In this document: positions 1-9,013 of the stretch, one piece after another | How the letters are laid out: every line of letters begins with the position of its first letter | Position numbering within the stretch: the first letter of the stretch is position 1 | Assembly (NCBI GenBank): GCA_040255465.1 | Contig: JBDZVA010000001.1 | Coordinates: forward strand, 372,001-436,000 | Direction: 5' to 3' | Origin: UBA5793 sp040255465 | GTDB taxonomy: Bacteria > Planctomycetota > Phycisphaerae > Phycisphaerales > UBA5793 | Length of the DNA: 64,000 bases | The notes under the pieces: model-generated | The model's input: only the letters and a program-made list of their open reading frames with translations | Told to the model about the DNA's origin: nothing | Databases searched by the model: none | Made by a program: the position numbers and the translations under genes

Positions 1-1124
1 TCGTAGCCATGGTCTTTGAGATTGCACCGGTCCGGATAGGTGATCTCAAATGTCAGCGACTTGCCACGAGATCCGTTCTGCCCGCGAAACTTGAAACATA
101 GCTTCGCTTGGGAAACGTGGAGTGTCGAGAGCGGAACCTTTGATTTGTCGATGGCTTCATCTACCAGCGCACGAAGCACATCAGGCACATCCGGTGTCGC
201 GCGACCTGAAAGCACCAGTCGCCGATATCCCTTGCCCGGGAGATCGAATCGGAGAAATCGAATCTCGACTCCGGCGATGTTGTCCGCAGGATTCGTCTCG
301 AAAGTGAAGTCGCCTCGCTTCAACACAGACAGGTCGTAGGGTGGTTTCGACTGAGGATCGGGGAGCGCCTTCAGCCCGAGCATCACCTTGCAGAACGCCT
401 CTGCGATTTGCTCCCTCTGCTGCTTATCCCCACCCGCCACCATCTCGAGGACGCCGTCCTCCTTCCGATAGACAAAAATGATCTCGCGAGCCGTACGTCT
501 TGCGTGACGTATGAAGTGATCCTGATCGTCATAGCCGAGATCGGTCTTAGGACGGCTCTCGGGATAGGCGAAGCAGCAGAATCGGTCGGGATCGCGTCGT
601 TCAACCGTCTCGATGTGACACCGCCTACCGTACCCTTCAACCCTAAAGATTGCACGGAGTGTCTGGCCGAGTCTATCACGGTGCTCTTCGTCATCTTCCA
701 CCTGAAGTCGCTTTCCCACGGTCCATCGCTGCCACCGGCTCTCCGCAAAGCGGTCAATCTCGTTGTATCCCAGAACGCGCTCCACGAGCTTTCGATCCTC
801 GACGAGCGCGAGCAATGCTCGCTCGCAGTCATTGGCCATGCCGTCGAGTTGAGGCGCCCAACGGCGCTTCCAGAACACCGCGTCTTCGTAGATGAGCCGC
901 GACCCGCCATCGGTGGCAAGTTCGTTGACGGTGATCAGGTCGATATCAACGGAGTCCTGAGTGATCGGCTCCAGCGCGTCCAAAGCCCCGATGATCGGAG
1001 CCGGATCGCCGTCCTCGTACTCGTCCCACTCGAAGTCACTGAGTAGGCTACGGCTCTCGAAATAGCGCTGGAGCAGGGGCTTTGAAATGCTCCTGAGGAT
1101 TCGCTTCTGGGAGTACTGTGCCAT
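1..1124 (-). CDS. Hypothetical protein, 3' end outside window
   Basis: An open frame runs without stops from an ATG at 1124 to the window edge, giving at least 374 residues. Its first residues read MAQYSQKRILRSISK. I recognise no domain. The protein is charged and soluble in appearance, with no signal peptide or membrane segment. The frame stays open upstream to an ATG at 1238 that overlaps the stop of the DUF2924 fragment (ATGA), so a longer protein is possible. I prefer 1124 because a GGAG lies 11 nt upstream and the following residues look like a normal N-terminus. It may be cotranscribed with the two small upstream frames. The function is unknown. Confidence 0.7.
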   Translation of the reverse strand, partial: MAQYSQKRILRSISKPLLQRYFESRSLLSDFEWDEYEDGDPAPIIGALDALEPITQDSVDIDLITVNELATDGGSRLIYEDAVFWKRRWAPQLDGMANDCERALLALVEDRKLVERVLGYNEIDRFAESRWQRWTVGKRLQVEDDEEHRDRLGQTLRAIFRVEGYGRRCHIETVERRDPDRFCCFAYPESRPKTDLGYDDQDHFIRHARRTAREIIFVYRKEDGVLEMVAGGDKQQREQIAEAFCKVMLGLKALPDPQSKPPYDLSVLKRGDFTFETNPADNIAGVEIRFLRFDLPGKGYRRLVLSGRATPDVPDVLRALVDEAIDKSKVPLSTLHVSQAKLCFKFRGQNGSRGKSLTFEITYPDRCNLKDHGY

Positions 1125-1234
1125 CCGCCCGGGTTCTCCAAGGGCCACTATGCCACTGACACCATGATCAGAAAAGACACCATCCGCCACAATGTCAAAT
1201 CGCCTCTTGGTCCACCCGCGCGGAGTGCGGAACG

Positions 1235-1351
1235 TCATTGATGGTTGCCCGACCGCGATTTCTCGCCGAACACGTCGGCATACCGTCGGCGCTGTTCCGT
1301 GCCGGTCGTCCGCTCCAGTTCGGCGAGCAGTTTGCCCACGTTCAATCCCAT
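1235..1351 (-). pseudogene. Truncated DUF2924-like protein
   Basis: This 38-residue frame contains LAELER and YADVFGEKSRSGNHQ. It matches the start of the DUF2924 family, where a Y-A-x-V-F-G-E-x-x-R-S-R-N-x-Q motif is followed by an R-R-I-A-W-R segment. Here a stop codon follows directly after the Q, where full-length members continue for 100 residues or more. A strong ribosome-binding site (AAGGAGGTG, 5 nt from ATG) is retained. The family usually sits beside recombinase genes on mobile elements. I read this as a decayed relic; the identification is from motif memory, not a search. Confidence 0.6.
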
Positions 1352-1587
1352 GCGTCACCTCCTTCCCGCCGCTCTCGACCTCGTGAACCAGCGGGACGAT
1401 GAGTGTCCGAGCATGGGCCAGGGTCAGGGCAAGTCGAAGGCGCATCTGGGGGGCAGTTCTGGGCCGCCAAATCGGCACCCCGGCGGTGCATGGCGAGCAC
1501 GCCGCCAGCCAGAATGCCGGCGATCTCGTCGAGCCGCTCGCCGGCCGTCAGTTCACCAGGATCATCATCGCGCAGGTACATCGGCAC
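1342..1587 (-). CDS. Small hypothetical protein of the DUF2924 module
   Basis: The 81-residue frame contains LTAGERLDEIAGILAGGVLA, a pattern typical of the short protein encoded just ahead of DUF2924 genes in mobile elements. Its stop overlaps the start of the truncated DUF2924 frame. The C-terminal half is proline- and arginine-rich and looks degenerate. The function is unknown. It could be a remnant that is no longer expressed. Confidence 0.45.
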   Translation of the reverse strand: MPMYLRDDDPGELTAGERLDEIAGILAGGVLAMHRRGADLAAQNCPPDAPSTCPDPGPCSDTHRPAGSRGRERREGGDAWD

Positions 1588-1634
1588 GCTCCGAAGGCGG
1601 AGAGTGGACGACAGCGTCCGAGACGCTTGGCTCG

Positions 1635-1652
1635 GCGGGCCGTGCGGCCCGC
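1635..1652. repeat. GC-rich hairpin
   Basis: GCGGGCCG and CGGCCCGC form a perfect 8-bp stem with a 2-nt loop, followed by TACTGGTTAAC. It lies in the gap between the DUF2924 relic module and the hydrolase gene. There is no U-tract, so it is not a classical terminator. Confidence 0.4.
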
Positions 1653-1751
1653 TACTGGTTAACTACGCAAAGTGTGGGGAGAACTGCGCGCGAAGGCGCC
1701 GGCAGGCGCTGCGCACGGCAGGGGCCACGCGTCGGGAGGCGCTGCGGAACC

Positions 1752-2741
1752 TCACGACGGCGCGATTGATGCGGCGGATGTGAAGAACCCGGCGAGATAT
1801 TCGGGCACGCGCTGGTCGAGCCAGAAGCGCGGCGCCCAAGGCCAGCGGCCGCCGATGAACCCCATGTGCCCTCCGCTGCGCATCAACTCAAGCGTCACCT
1901 TGTCGGACATCTCACCCGGCTCGGGAATCACATGGGTCGGCACGAGCGGATCATTGCGCGCGTGAAGCAGCAGCGTCGGGACGTTGACGTGCCGCAGCAG
2001 CACATCCGTGCGCGTGCGGGCGTAGTAGTCCTCCGCATCCTTAAACCCGTTGAGCGGCGCGCTGACGCATCGGTCAAAGACCGAGAAGGTTCGGATGCGG
2101 CGCAGTGCCCCGCGATCGAGCGGCAGGCCGAGGTCCATCAACTGCAGTTTCCGCAGAATGTCGCGGCGGAGGCTGCGCAGCAGGTACCACTGGTATACGC
2201 GCGACAGGCCGCGCCCGATCCGCCCGGCCACGACGCCGAGGTGAAATGGCGCCGACACCCCCACGGCCGCGACCACCGGAAGCGAATCGCCGCGCTGACC
2301 GCTCTCGCCGAGCCACTTCAGGCATATGTTTGCGCCGACGGAATACCCCACCGTCGCGATCGGCGTGTGCGGTTCGCGCTGACGCAGGTGATGCACGAGG
2401 TAGTGCAGATCGCTCGTCATGCCACAGTGGTAACTGTGCGGAAAGCGGTTCGGCTCGCCGCGTCCGCGGTAGTTCAGCAGCACGCCGCGCCATCCGCGCC
2501 GCTCGCACTGTCGCAGCAGACGCCGGACGTAGGAGGATTTCATGTCCCCTTGCAGGCCGGGGAGAATGACCACGATCGGCCCGGCGCGCCCCACCCAGTC
2601 CAGCCGGACGAAGTCGCCATCGGGCAGATCGAGGCGCTCGCAGCGCGCGTCAAGGCGGACACGGCCAGCGAGCAGCGGCCAGATCGTCTGTCCGTGCCCG
2701 CCGGGCAGCCACCAAGTGCCCCTGAAGGCGGCGCGACTCAT
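1752..2741 (-). CDS. YheT-type alpha/beta hydrolase
   Basis: The 329-residue protein matches the COG0429/YheT family in length and layout. The N-terminus has the family signature for binding near the active site (FRGTWWLPGGHGQTIWP). The nucleophile elbow is GYSVGAN. The acid lies in ARNDPLVP and the histidine in GGHMGF, so the Ser-Asp-His triad is complete. Family members are cytoplasmic or membrane-associated esterases of poorly known substrate. I chose the ATG at 2741 because it places the conserved N-terminal motif at the start; the frame stays open to 3017. It is transcribed away from the exporter operon and is probably monocistronic. Confidence 0.85.
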   Translation of the reverse strand: MSRAAFRGTWWLPGGHGQTIWPLLAGRVRLDARCERLDLPDGDFVRLDWVGRAGPIVVILPGLQGDMKSSYVRRLLRQCERRGWRGVLLNYRGRGEPNRFPHSYHCGMTSDLHYLVHHLRQREPHTPIATVGYSVGANICLKWLGESGQRGDSLPVVAAVGVSAPFHLGVVAGRIGRGLSRVYQWYLLRSLRRDILRKLQLMDLGLPLDRGALRRIRTFSVFDRCVSAPLNGFKDAEDYYARTRTDVLLRHVNVPTLLLHARNDPLVPTHVIPEPGEMSDKVTLELMRSGGHMGFIGGRWPWAPRFWLDQRVPEYLAGFFTSAASIAPS

Positions 2742-3201
2742 GGGTGTGAGGTCTCGGCCAGCGAGGTGAATGACCCGCGCGCAGCCAACCGCCCACGGCG
2801 TCGGTCTCGCCATTCCACCCGGTGTAGAAGGCCGACAAAGGGTGAAGACTCGCGTGAGAAGCAGGAACATGGCGACGCTCCCAAGGGGCTTGCCGCAGGC
2901 AGATCCAAGTGCGGCCGACCCACGCCGCGGAATCATCGGCCCTGCCCCAAGTGCGTGCCGTTCGAAAGAAAGCGGATTGGCCGAACTGCGCGGTTTATCG
3001 GAGTTGATTATCCACATATAGTACCTTTCCAGACCCCTGTGTCAATCACCGCAGGGCGATCGTGGCGCGCGGGCGTGGCGGTCGGCCTGCGCTGGTGCAT
3101 GCGGGCCGGCCGGCGGCGACTAAAATCGACCAGAGTATCCACAACGCGATTGACTTGCCGTGCGCCTCGGCTTCCAGCCGCGGTGTGGAGCGGAGGACTC
3201 C
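2742..3201. other. Intergenic region between divergent genes
   Basis: No gene is supported in these 460 bases. Promoters for the hydrolase and the exporter must lie here. The stretch around 3000-3030 is AT-rich and holds TTATCCACA (3008-3016), with a related TATCCACAA near 3134. Only the ribosome-binding site GGAGG ahead of 3202 can be assigned. Confidence 0.5.
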
Positions 3202-4359
3202 ATGATCAGAACACTGGCCCGCCGAACCATCTTCGCCGCCCTCGTTGCGGCGGCCGTGCTCGCGCTGCTCTGGCAGGTCCGATGGCGCGCCGTTCCGGTG
3301 GAGGGGTTCGAAGTACAGGCACGTGAACTCATGGTCGAGACGATGGGCACGGGAACGCTCGAGTCGCGGGTCTCAAGCACCGTCTCCGCGAGGATTCAGG
3401 GCCGAATCGTCGAACTGGCCGTCGATCAGGGCGATGCCGTCGAAGCCGGACGGGTACTCGTGCGTCTGGACGATCTTGACCTCACGCGGCAAATCGACGT
3501 GGCCGCAGCCGTCGTCGAAGTAAATCGCGCTGCGCTCAATCGCATCGAGAGCGATCGGCAGCGGGCTGAGGCGGTGCTCGCTCAGGCCCGGCTGGAGCAC
3601 CAGCAGGTGATCGACACCTTTGCTCGAGGCGCATCATCGCCAACAGAGCGCGATCGCGTCATCGAGCGACTTGCCATCGCCGAGGCGGAACTGGCGCGGG
3701 CGGATGCAGCGATCGTCGAGGCCCGGGCCGCGCTGGCCGCCTCAGAGCGCTCGCTCGACCTGCAGCGCGCCCAACTGGACGACACGGTGATTCGCAGCCC
3801 GCTTTCGGGCCTGGTCGTTCGGCGTGATCGTGAGGTCGGCGACATCGTTGTGCCGGGATCTTCCATTCTCCGCCTGATCGAAACCGGGACGCTCTGGGTG
3901 TCGGCGTGGGTGGACGAGACGGCGATGGCGGCGCTGCACGTCGATCAACCGGCGCGGATCGTCTTCCGCTCCGAGCCGGACCGCGAGTACCGCGGGCACG
4001 TGGTGCGACTCGGCCGCGAAGTTGATCCGGAACTGCGCGAGTTCATCGTCGAGGTCGTCGTCGACGAGTTGCCCGCCGCCTGGGCGGTCGGCCAGCGCGC
4101 CGAGGTCTATATCACGACCGATCGCGCTCCGCAGGCGCTCGCCATTCCGGCGGAATACCTGTTCGCCCGCGAAGGGGTCGGCGGCGTGTGGGTGAATGAA
4201 GAGGGGCGGGCGCAGTGGCGGCTGTGCGAGACCGGTCTGCGCGGTCGCGCGTTCGTCGAGATCACGCGCGGCCTCGAAGCCGGGGATGTGGTTCTGCGAC
4301 CCGCCGATGTCGCGGCCGAACGAATGCTCCGCGCCGGCCGGAAGGTGGCGCTGCAATGA
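3202..4359 (+). CDS. HlyD/DevB-type membrane fusion (adaptor) protein
   Basis: This 385-residue protein begins with a short basic stretch and a membrane anchor (residues ~7-27), followed by a periplasmic adaptor. It has a biotinyl-lipoyl-like half (GRIVELAVDQGDAVEAG), a long Ala/Glu/Arg-rich coiled-coil hairpin (~95-200), and the second lipoyl half (DTVIRSPLSGLVV), then beta-barrel and membrane-proximal domains. Such proteins bridge an inner-membrane exporter to an outer-membrane channel. GGAGG sits 5 nt before the ATG at 3202; an upstream ATG at 3160 lacks a site. The stop overlaps the permease start, so the operon order is adaptor-permease-ATPase, as in DevBCA exporters. Confidence 0.88.
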   Translation: MIRTLARRTIFAALVAAAVLALLWQVRWRAVPVEGFEVQARELMVETMGTGTLESRVSSTVSARIQGRIVELAVDQGDAVEAGRVLVRLDDLDLTRQIDVAAAVVEVNRAALNRIESDRQRAEAVLAQARLEHQQVIDTFARGASSPTERDRVIERLAIAEAELARADAAIVEARAALAASERSLDLQRAQLDDTVIRSPLSGLVVRRDREVGDIVVPGSSILRLIETGTLWVSAWVDETAMAALHVDQPARIVFRSEPDREYRGHVVRLGREVDPELREFIVEVVVDELPAAWAVGQRAEVYITTDRAPQALAIPAEYLFAREGVGGVWVNEEGRAQWRLCETGLRGRAFVEITRGLEAGDVVLRPADVAAERMLRAGRKVALQ

Positions 4360-5567
4360 ACCTGGCTCTGCGCGACGTGCGGCACAATCTCGGGCGCTTC
4401 GGCCTCACCGCCGTGGGCATCGGCCTGCTGCTCATGATCGTCATGGGCATGGGCGGCATCTACCAGGGCATCGTCGAGGATGCCACGCTTCTCGTGGATG
4501 AACTCGACGCCGATCTCTGGCTCGTTCAGGCGGAGACCCGCGGCCCCTTTGCAGAAGTCTCGCGCCTGTCACCCAGCCTCGAGGACCGGGCGCTGGCGGT
4601 GCCCGGCGTGGAGAACGCGCGCCGATTCGCCACGCACACGATTCAACGTACGCACCGGGGGCGTCCGATGCGAATGGTGATCGTCGGCTTGGCGTGGCCT
4701 CAGGACCGCGGAGGGTGGATTCCCCTCATCGCCGGCCGGCCGCTGGCGCAGGGGCGCTTCGAGTTCATTGCCGATGAGTCACTGGGCATCGCCGTTGGCG
4801 AGCAACTGCAACTCGGGCGCGACGTCTTCACGGCGGTGGGAATCACCAGGCACATGGTCGGAACCGGCGGCGACGGCCTGGCGTTCTTCACGGTCCGCGA
4901 CGCACAGTCGATTCAGTTCGACCTTTCGCCCGAGGCCGTGCGCTTCGAACGCGAATCGCGCCGCGCGCGGGCCCACGACCTCGACCTGGCGCTGACACAG
5001 CCGGCGCTGCTCGATCGCGCCCGCCAGCCCGCGTCGACATTGCCCGCCATTGCCCCACCCATGGTGAGCGCGGTCCTCGTCGATCTGGCGCCCGGAGCGG
5101 ATGGCAACGTCGTCCGCGCCACTTTCGAAGGCTGGCCCGATGTCTCAACCTACACCGGCGATGAGCAGCGTTCCCTCCTGCTCGAAGGGCCGGTGGACCG
5201 GGCCCGGCGGCAGATCGGGCTCTTTCGCGCCTTGCTCGTGCTCATCTCCGCTCTGGTCATGGCCCTGATCCTCTACACGCTGACCTTGGACAAGATCCAC
5301 GATATCGCCATGCTCAAACTCATCGGCGCCCGCGATCGCATCATCCTCGGCCTTGTGCTCCAGGAGGCTTTCCTGCTCGGCGCGATCGGATACGTGATCG
5401 CGTACTTCGTGGGGATGCAGGTGTATCCCTTCTTCCCGCGCCGCGTCATCATCACCGGAGAGATGCTCGCCTGGCTCGCCGCGGCAGTCGCCGTACTCTG
5501 CCTCGCCGGAAGCGTGCTGGGCATCTGGAAGGCCATGCGCGTCCAGCCCAACGAGGTGCTCTCATGA
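4356..5567 (+). CDS. ABC transporter permease, FtsX/DevC type
   Basis: The 403-residue protein has one N-terminal membrane helix (about 20-40), a large periplasmic domain, and three C-terminal helices (about 290-395). This is the FtsX/MacB permease topology, in the single-gene DevC form without a fused ATPase. The C-terminal core contains ALILYTLT and KLIGARDRII, typical of the coupling region. Its ATG overlaps the adaptor stop (ATGA), and its own stop overlaps the ATPase start. It probably works as a mechanotransmission exporter for a lipid, peptide or small molecule; the substrate cannot be read from the sequence. Confidence 0.87.
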   Translation: MNLALRDVRHNLGRFGLTAVGIGLLLMIVMGMGGIYQGIVEDATLLVDELDADLWLVQAETRGPFAEVSRLSPSLEDRALAVPGVENARRFATHTIQRTHRGRPMRMVIVGLAWPQDRGGWIPLIAGRPLAQGRFEFIADESLGIAVGEQLQLGRDVFTAVGITRHMVGTGGDGLAFFTVRDAQSIQFDLSPEAVRFERESRRARAHDLDLALTQPALLDRARQPASTLPAIAPPMVSAVLVDLAPGADGNVVRATFEGWPDVSTYTGDEQRSLLLEGPVDRARRQIGLFRALLVLISALVMALILYTLTLDKIHDIAMLKLIGARDRIILGLVLQEAFLLGAIGYVIAYFVGMQVYPFFPRRVIITGEMLAWLAAAVAVLCLAGSVLGIWKAMRVQPNEVLS

Positions 5568-6298
5568 GCGCGCCCGCCTCCTCGCCTTCTCCAGCGATCG
5601 AAACCCGCCGACTCACGAAGATCTACGGAAGCGGCAACACCGAGGTGACAGCCCTGCGCGACGTGACCTTCACGCTCAACCGCGGCGAGGTCGTGGCGCT
5701 GCTGGGCCCGAGCGGCTCGGGCAAGTCCACGTTGCTGGGCATCGTCGGACTGATCAATGCGCCGACGCGGGGCGAAGTCATCCTCGACGGCACGCCGGTC
5801 TACCGCGATTCGCGCGTGCTCGTGGACGTGCGCCGCTACCGCCGCGAGCGCATCGGCTTTGTCTTCCAGAAGTCCAACCTGATACCCTTCCTCTCGGCGC
5901 GCGAGAACGTGCAGGTCGCGCTGGAGATCGCGGGCGTCAGAGGCAGCGCGGCCCGCCGCCGCGCCATGGAACTGCTCGAAACGCTCGGCCTGGCCGACCG
6001 CGCGCATCACCTGCCCAGGGCGCTCTCCGGCGGCCAGCAGCAGCGCATCGCCATCGCCCGTGCCCTGGCCAACCGACCCAGCCTCATGCTCGCCGACGAA
6101 CCCACCGCCGCGCTCGACGGTGAGCGCGGCAGGCAGGTCATGCAACTCTTCCGCGATCTCGGCCACCAACACGGCGCGGGCGTCCTCGTCGTCACCCACG
6201 ACCATCGCGCGCTCGATGTCTTTGATCGCGTCCTGGAGATGGAGGATGGCGCACTCCGCGCCCAGCCGGAGATCGCCGCGCCGATCGCCCCACACTGA
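5564..6298 (+). CDS. ABC transporter ATP-binding protein, DevA/LolD/MacB type
   Basis: The 244-residue single nucleotide-binding domain has Walker A GPSGSGKS (residues ~48-55), Q-loop FVFQKSNLIPF, signature LSGGQQQR, Walker B SLMLADEP, and H-loop VTHDH. The insertion after the Walker A strand and the LIPFLSARENV segment place it in the MacB/LolD/DevA group. It energises the preceding permease, with which it overlaps by 4 bases. The three genes form one compact operon with no fourth gene: the next 360 bases contain no frame, so any outer-membrane partner must be encoded elsewhere. Confidence 0.92.
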   Translation: MSAPASSPSPAIETRRLTKIYGSGNTEVTALRDVTFTLNRGEVVALLGPSGSGKSTLLGIVGLINAPTRGEVILDGTPVYRDSRVLVDVRRYRRERIGFVFQKSNLIPFLSARENVQVALEIAGVRGSAARRRAMELLETLGLADRAHHLPRALSGGQQQRIAIARALANRPSLMLADEPTAALDGERGRQVMQLFRDLGHQHGAGVLVVTHDHRALDVFDRVLEMEDGALRAQPEIAAPIAPH

Positions 6299-6658
6299 AA
6301 GGCCGCACAGCTGCGTGGCTACTGCCTGCGCCCGCTTCGAACCGCCCCTGAATGTAGCTTCCGCGTACACCCAACCTGGCAACCCGGACTTCGCGCGCAG
6401 GTATTTCCGTGTTCGCCTCGGGGTCCGATCCGAACCCTGCTGTTAAATAACTCGGTTGTCAACCAGAGAGGGTGAGAGTTTGAGAGGGTTGGGGTCGATT
6501 GACGATCCGAACCCCCGGGGTTTGGATCGGGGGGCCGATCGGGCAGTTCGGAAAAGAGAGCGAGGTCCAAGCGGCTACGCTTCCGCAAACCTCTACGGGG
6601 ACGCGACTTTGCGCGCCTGTCGCGGCGACTGGTCGGAGAGTCCGGTTTGTCAACAAGA

Positions 6659-6684
6659 ACGCCGCCGCAAACTCGCGGCGGCGT
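6659..6684. repeat. Strong hairpin (10-bp stem, 6-nt loop)
   Basis: ACGCCGCCGC and GCGGCGGCGT are perfect inverted repeats separated by AAACTC. It directly precedes repeat block A. It could act as a factor-dependent terminator or a mobile-element end; there is no U-tract. Confidence 0.55.
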
Positions 6685-6690
6685 CGTGAA

Positions 6691-6975
6691 CCTCCCAATC
6701 CGAACGGATTCAAACCGTTGGCTGCTTCTGGCGGAGGGGTTTTGGCGCTCGCGCGGCGTTAACCAATGTCGCCGAGCCGGTCTGGCGCTATCAAAATCGC
6801 GGTCCTCGGCGGATCACCGACCGTCACCGCGCGGCTCCTCGTGATGCGACTGCCGCCCACCAATCTCCGTCTCGGCGTGGCTCAAGTACTCCATTCCGCG
6901 CTCGCGCGCTGTAAACCGGACACCACGCTCGAACTCGGAGCGTGCTGGTTAATGATTCGCGAGCGCCGGAGGGGT
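6691..6975. repeat. Dispersed repeat block A
   Basis: This ~285-bp block resembles block B (11422-11702) in the same orientation. Shared pieces are CCGAACGG(A/T)TTCAAACCGTTGGCT near the left end, a GCGCTCGC(G/A)CGGCGTTAACCA segment, TCTGGCGCT(A/G)TCAA, and a closing ~73-bp unit with CGCGCTCGCGCG, TCGAA, GTGCTGGTTAA and CGAGCGCCG. The spacing between the outer pieces is ~205 bp in both copies. The blocks bracket the ferredoxin/cytochrome gene pair. Confidence 0.65.
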
Positions 6976-7067
6976 CCGCGGGTCCTCAGCCGCCGGCGCG
7001 TGACGAGATGATCGCCCGGACCGTGAACGTCCAGGCGAGCCCGGGCGACGAGTGGCGTTCGACCGCC

Positions 7068-8735
7068 TTACTGATGAGGGCGGGTCCAGACCCGGCTGAG
7101 AAGTTGATCTGCGTCGGCCTCGCGCCCCTCCTGTCGCAAATGGCCGCTCAAGGCGACGTGGGCTGCCCAGATGCGGCGGCGTACTGGTGTCGCCAACGTC
7201 AGCTCGCAACCCATGACGACCTCATCGAGCGCAACAAGGACTGCAGCGGCAGCATCAAGGCGCTGGGCCGACGTCAGGATACCCGAGAGCCTGAGATAGG
7301 CCTCGGGTTCCGCTGGCTGGCGCTCCATCAGACGCCGGAGGTACGGCTCTGCGGCGAGGGGAGTCTCACTCCATTCGTGCGCGCTGGCCAGCCGCTGTTC
7401 GAGTTGCGGGGATCGAACAAATCCCCAGCGATCGCAGACTTCAAGGTGACCAATGACTTGAGGCACGAGGTTGCTGATTGACTGGCGATCGCCCCGCGCG
7501 ATCGCCTCGCGCAACCGGTCAAGTCCCGTCTGGCCCTGAACCTCATGCCAGCGGATGAAGGCGCTATGGCACACCAGCAGACCCAAGGCAAAGACGAGCG
7601 CGACGAACGCTCGCCCCATCAAGGTCAAGCATCCAAACTTCTTGAGACTCACATGGCTGAGATCGACCCGCGATCTCCGCGAGAGTCGCCATGCGGCAAC
7701 GCTCATCCACGCCAGGAGAAGGCTGATTCCCAAGGACAAGAGAAACGGAATGACATCATACAACCCGCGAAGACTCAGGACACCGGCGATGAACACGCCA
7801 GCCATCAACAAGTCTTCGCCGATGGAGACGTCGAATCGCCGCGCTCGGTTTTCCCGCTGACTCCAGGATTGAAAAAGCGCCGGCCGTGTGAAGCCCCACT
7901 TCAACCCCCTGTCGGGGCAAGCTGCGACACAGTCCAAGTCCTTGAGACACGCCGGACTGACGACCTTGCCGAACACCCGGATTTCCTGATGAACAAGAAT
8001 GTTCGACTTGCACACTGCCGTACACGCACCACAACCGTCGCAGGCGCTGCCGACGCGGAGGATTTTTCCCGGCGCGAATCGATCGGCGATGGCGAATGCC
8101 GCACCGTAGGGACAAACGTATGTGCAAAAGGAGCGTGAACCGAGCAGGTAGACGACGGCCACACCACAGACCAGAAACGTACTCATCGCGATCCACGGGC
8201 CCGGCAAGTTGCGCCAGAAGTCATCAGTCACGAACGAGCCCCAGGGTTCCTCAGGCGACATGATCCGCCACGGCGGCGCGGCGCGACCGTCGATCAACCG
8301 CGCAATCTGGGGCCAGACGAACATGTAGAAGAGCGCTCCAGAGGGCACGAACAGCAGCAGCCTCGATCGAATCGGTTTGGGGCGGATCCCAGCTTGGCGC
8401 AGCAGCCAGGCCGAGCCATCCTCAATCGCCAGGATGTGACATCCCCACGAACAGAAGAAGCGGCCGAAGATCGACACGGAGCACATGGCCAACGTCATGA
8501 ACACAAAACCTGCCGTGACGATCCCTGCCTCCAGCGTGTACATGACCTCGTTCAGTTCCACGGGCGCCAGCGTTCGGCCGGAGAGACGCCAGTGCACAAT
8601 GTGCACGACCATCAATACGTAGACGGCCAGGAGACTCGCCGCACGCCACCGACCGTACCCGCCGCGCCCTCGCGGCTCCATGGCTGGCGTCTTATCTGGG
8701 TCAAAACCCGGTATGGAAACCTCCTGAACGTTCAC
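7068..8735 (-). CDS. NapH-like polyferredoxin membrane protein
   Basis: The 555-residue protein combines membrane helices with iron-sulfur motifs. The first helices are at ~32-52 and ~68-90. CSWGCH and CTYVCPYGA are the membrane-proximal paired cysteine motifs of the NapH/NosR/CcoG group. Two ferredoxin motifs follow: CDGCGACTAVCK and CLKDLDCVAACP. Further helices and a C-terminal Ala/Leu-rich soluble tail with TPR-like character come after. Such proteins pass electrons from quinol to periplasmic partners. It is divergent from the cytochrome gene, a likely partner. The start is uncertain: GTG at 8735 or ATG at 8681. An AGGAGG inside the first codons is followed six bases later by ATA, which is odd. 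Confidence 0.82.
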   Translation of the reverse strand: MNVQEVSIPGFDPDKTPAMEPRGRGGYGRWRAASLLAVYVLMVVHIVHWRLSGRTLAPVELNEVMYTLEAGIVTAGFVFMTLAMCSVSIFGRFFCSWGCHILAIEDGSAWLLRQAGIRPKPIRSRLLLFVPSGALFYMFVWPQIARLIDGRAAPPWRIMSPEEPWGSFVTDDFWRNLPGPWIAMSTFLVCGVAVVYLLGSRSFCTYVCPYGAAFAIADRFAPGKILRVGSACDGCGACTAVCKSNILVHQEIRVFGKVVSPACLKDLDCVAACPDRGLKWGFTRPALFQSWSQRENRARRFDVSIGEDLLMAGVFIAGVLSLRGLYDVIPFLLSLGISLLLAWMSVAAWRLSRRSRVDLSHVSLKKFGCLTLMGRAFVALVFALGLLVCHSAFIRWHEVQGQTGLDRLREAIARGDRQSISNLVPQVIGHLEVCDRWGFVRSPQLEQRLASAHEWSETPLAAEPYLRRLMERQPAEPEAYLRLSGILTSAQRLDAAAAVLVALDEVVMGCELTLATPVRRRIWAAHVALSGHLRQEGREADADQLLSRVWTRPHQ

Positions 8736-9013
8736 TTCGAAAGCATAACAAGATATTGCACTCCACTATTTCACCACTCACCAGTGAGGGGAGACCATCG
8801 GTCCGTCCGAGCTCGCTCGATCGCAGGATTGGACCGAATAAGCGCTGTCGTTTTCGTTTCGGACTGCGGCGATGTGGCTCCCCAGGCTCACTGCGCCCCG
8901 CTCCTTTTTTTGCGGAAAGCGAAATAAATGGATAATATGATCCTGTTTTGTGGTGCCATTACCGCATAGACCGCCTTGCCCGGTCGCAGATCACTGAACA
9001 GGAGCGTCTGGCC

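Larger units (their letters stand above)
6299..7067. other. Non-coding stretch with palindromes and repeat block
   Basis: No convincing gene is present in 769 bases; short frames here have no family resemblance. The stretch contains a near-perfect 25-bp palindrome at 6504-6528 (GATCCGAACCCC...), a 10-bp-stem hairpin at 6659-6684, and repeat block A (6691-6975) described separately. Confidence 0.6.

Noticed and set aside
408..1046. 212-codon plus-strand frame at the left edge
   Set aside because: Shadow of the minus-strand gene, whose protein reads as normal soluble sequence throughout and continues past the window edge.
3008..3016. TTATCCACA as a chromosomal or element origin
   Set aside because: Single box with no repeats, no replication gene nearby; chance occurrence in a promoter-like AT stretch is likely.
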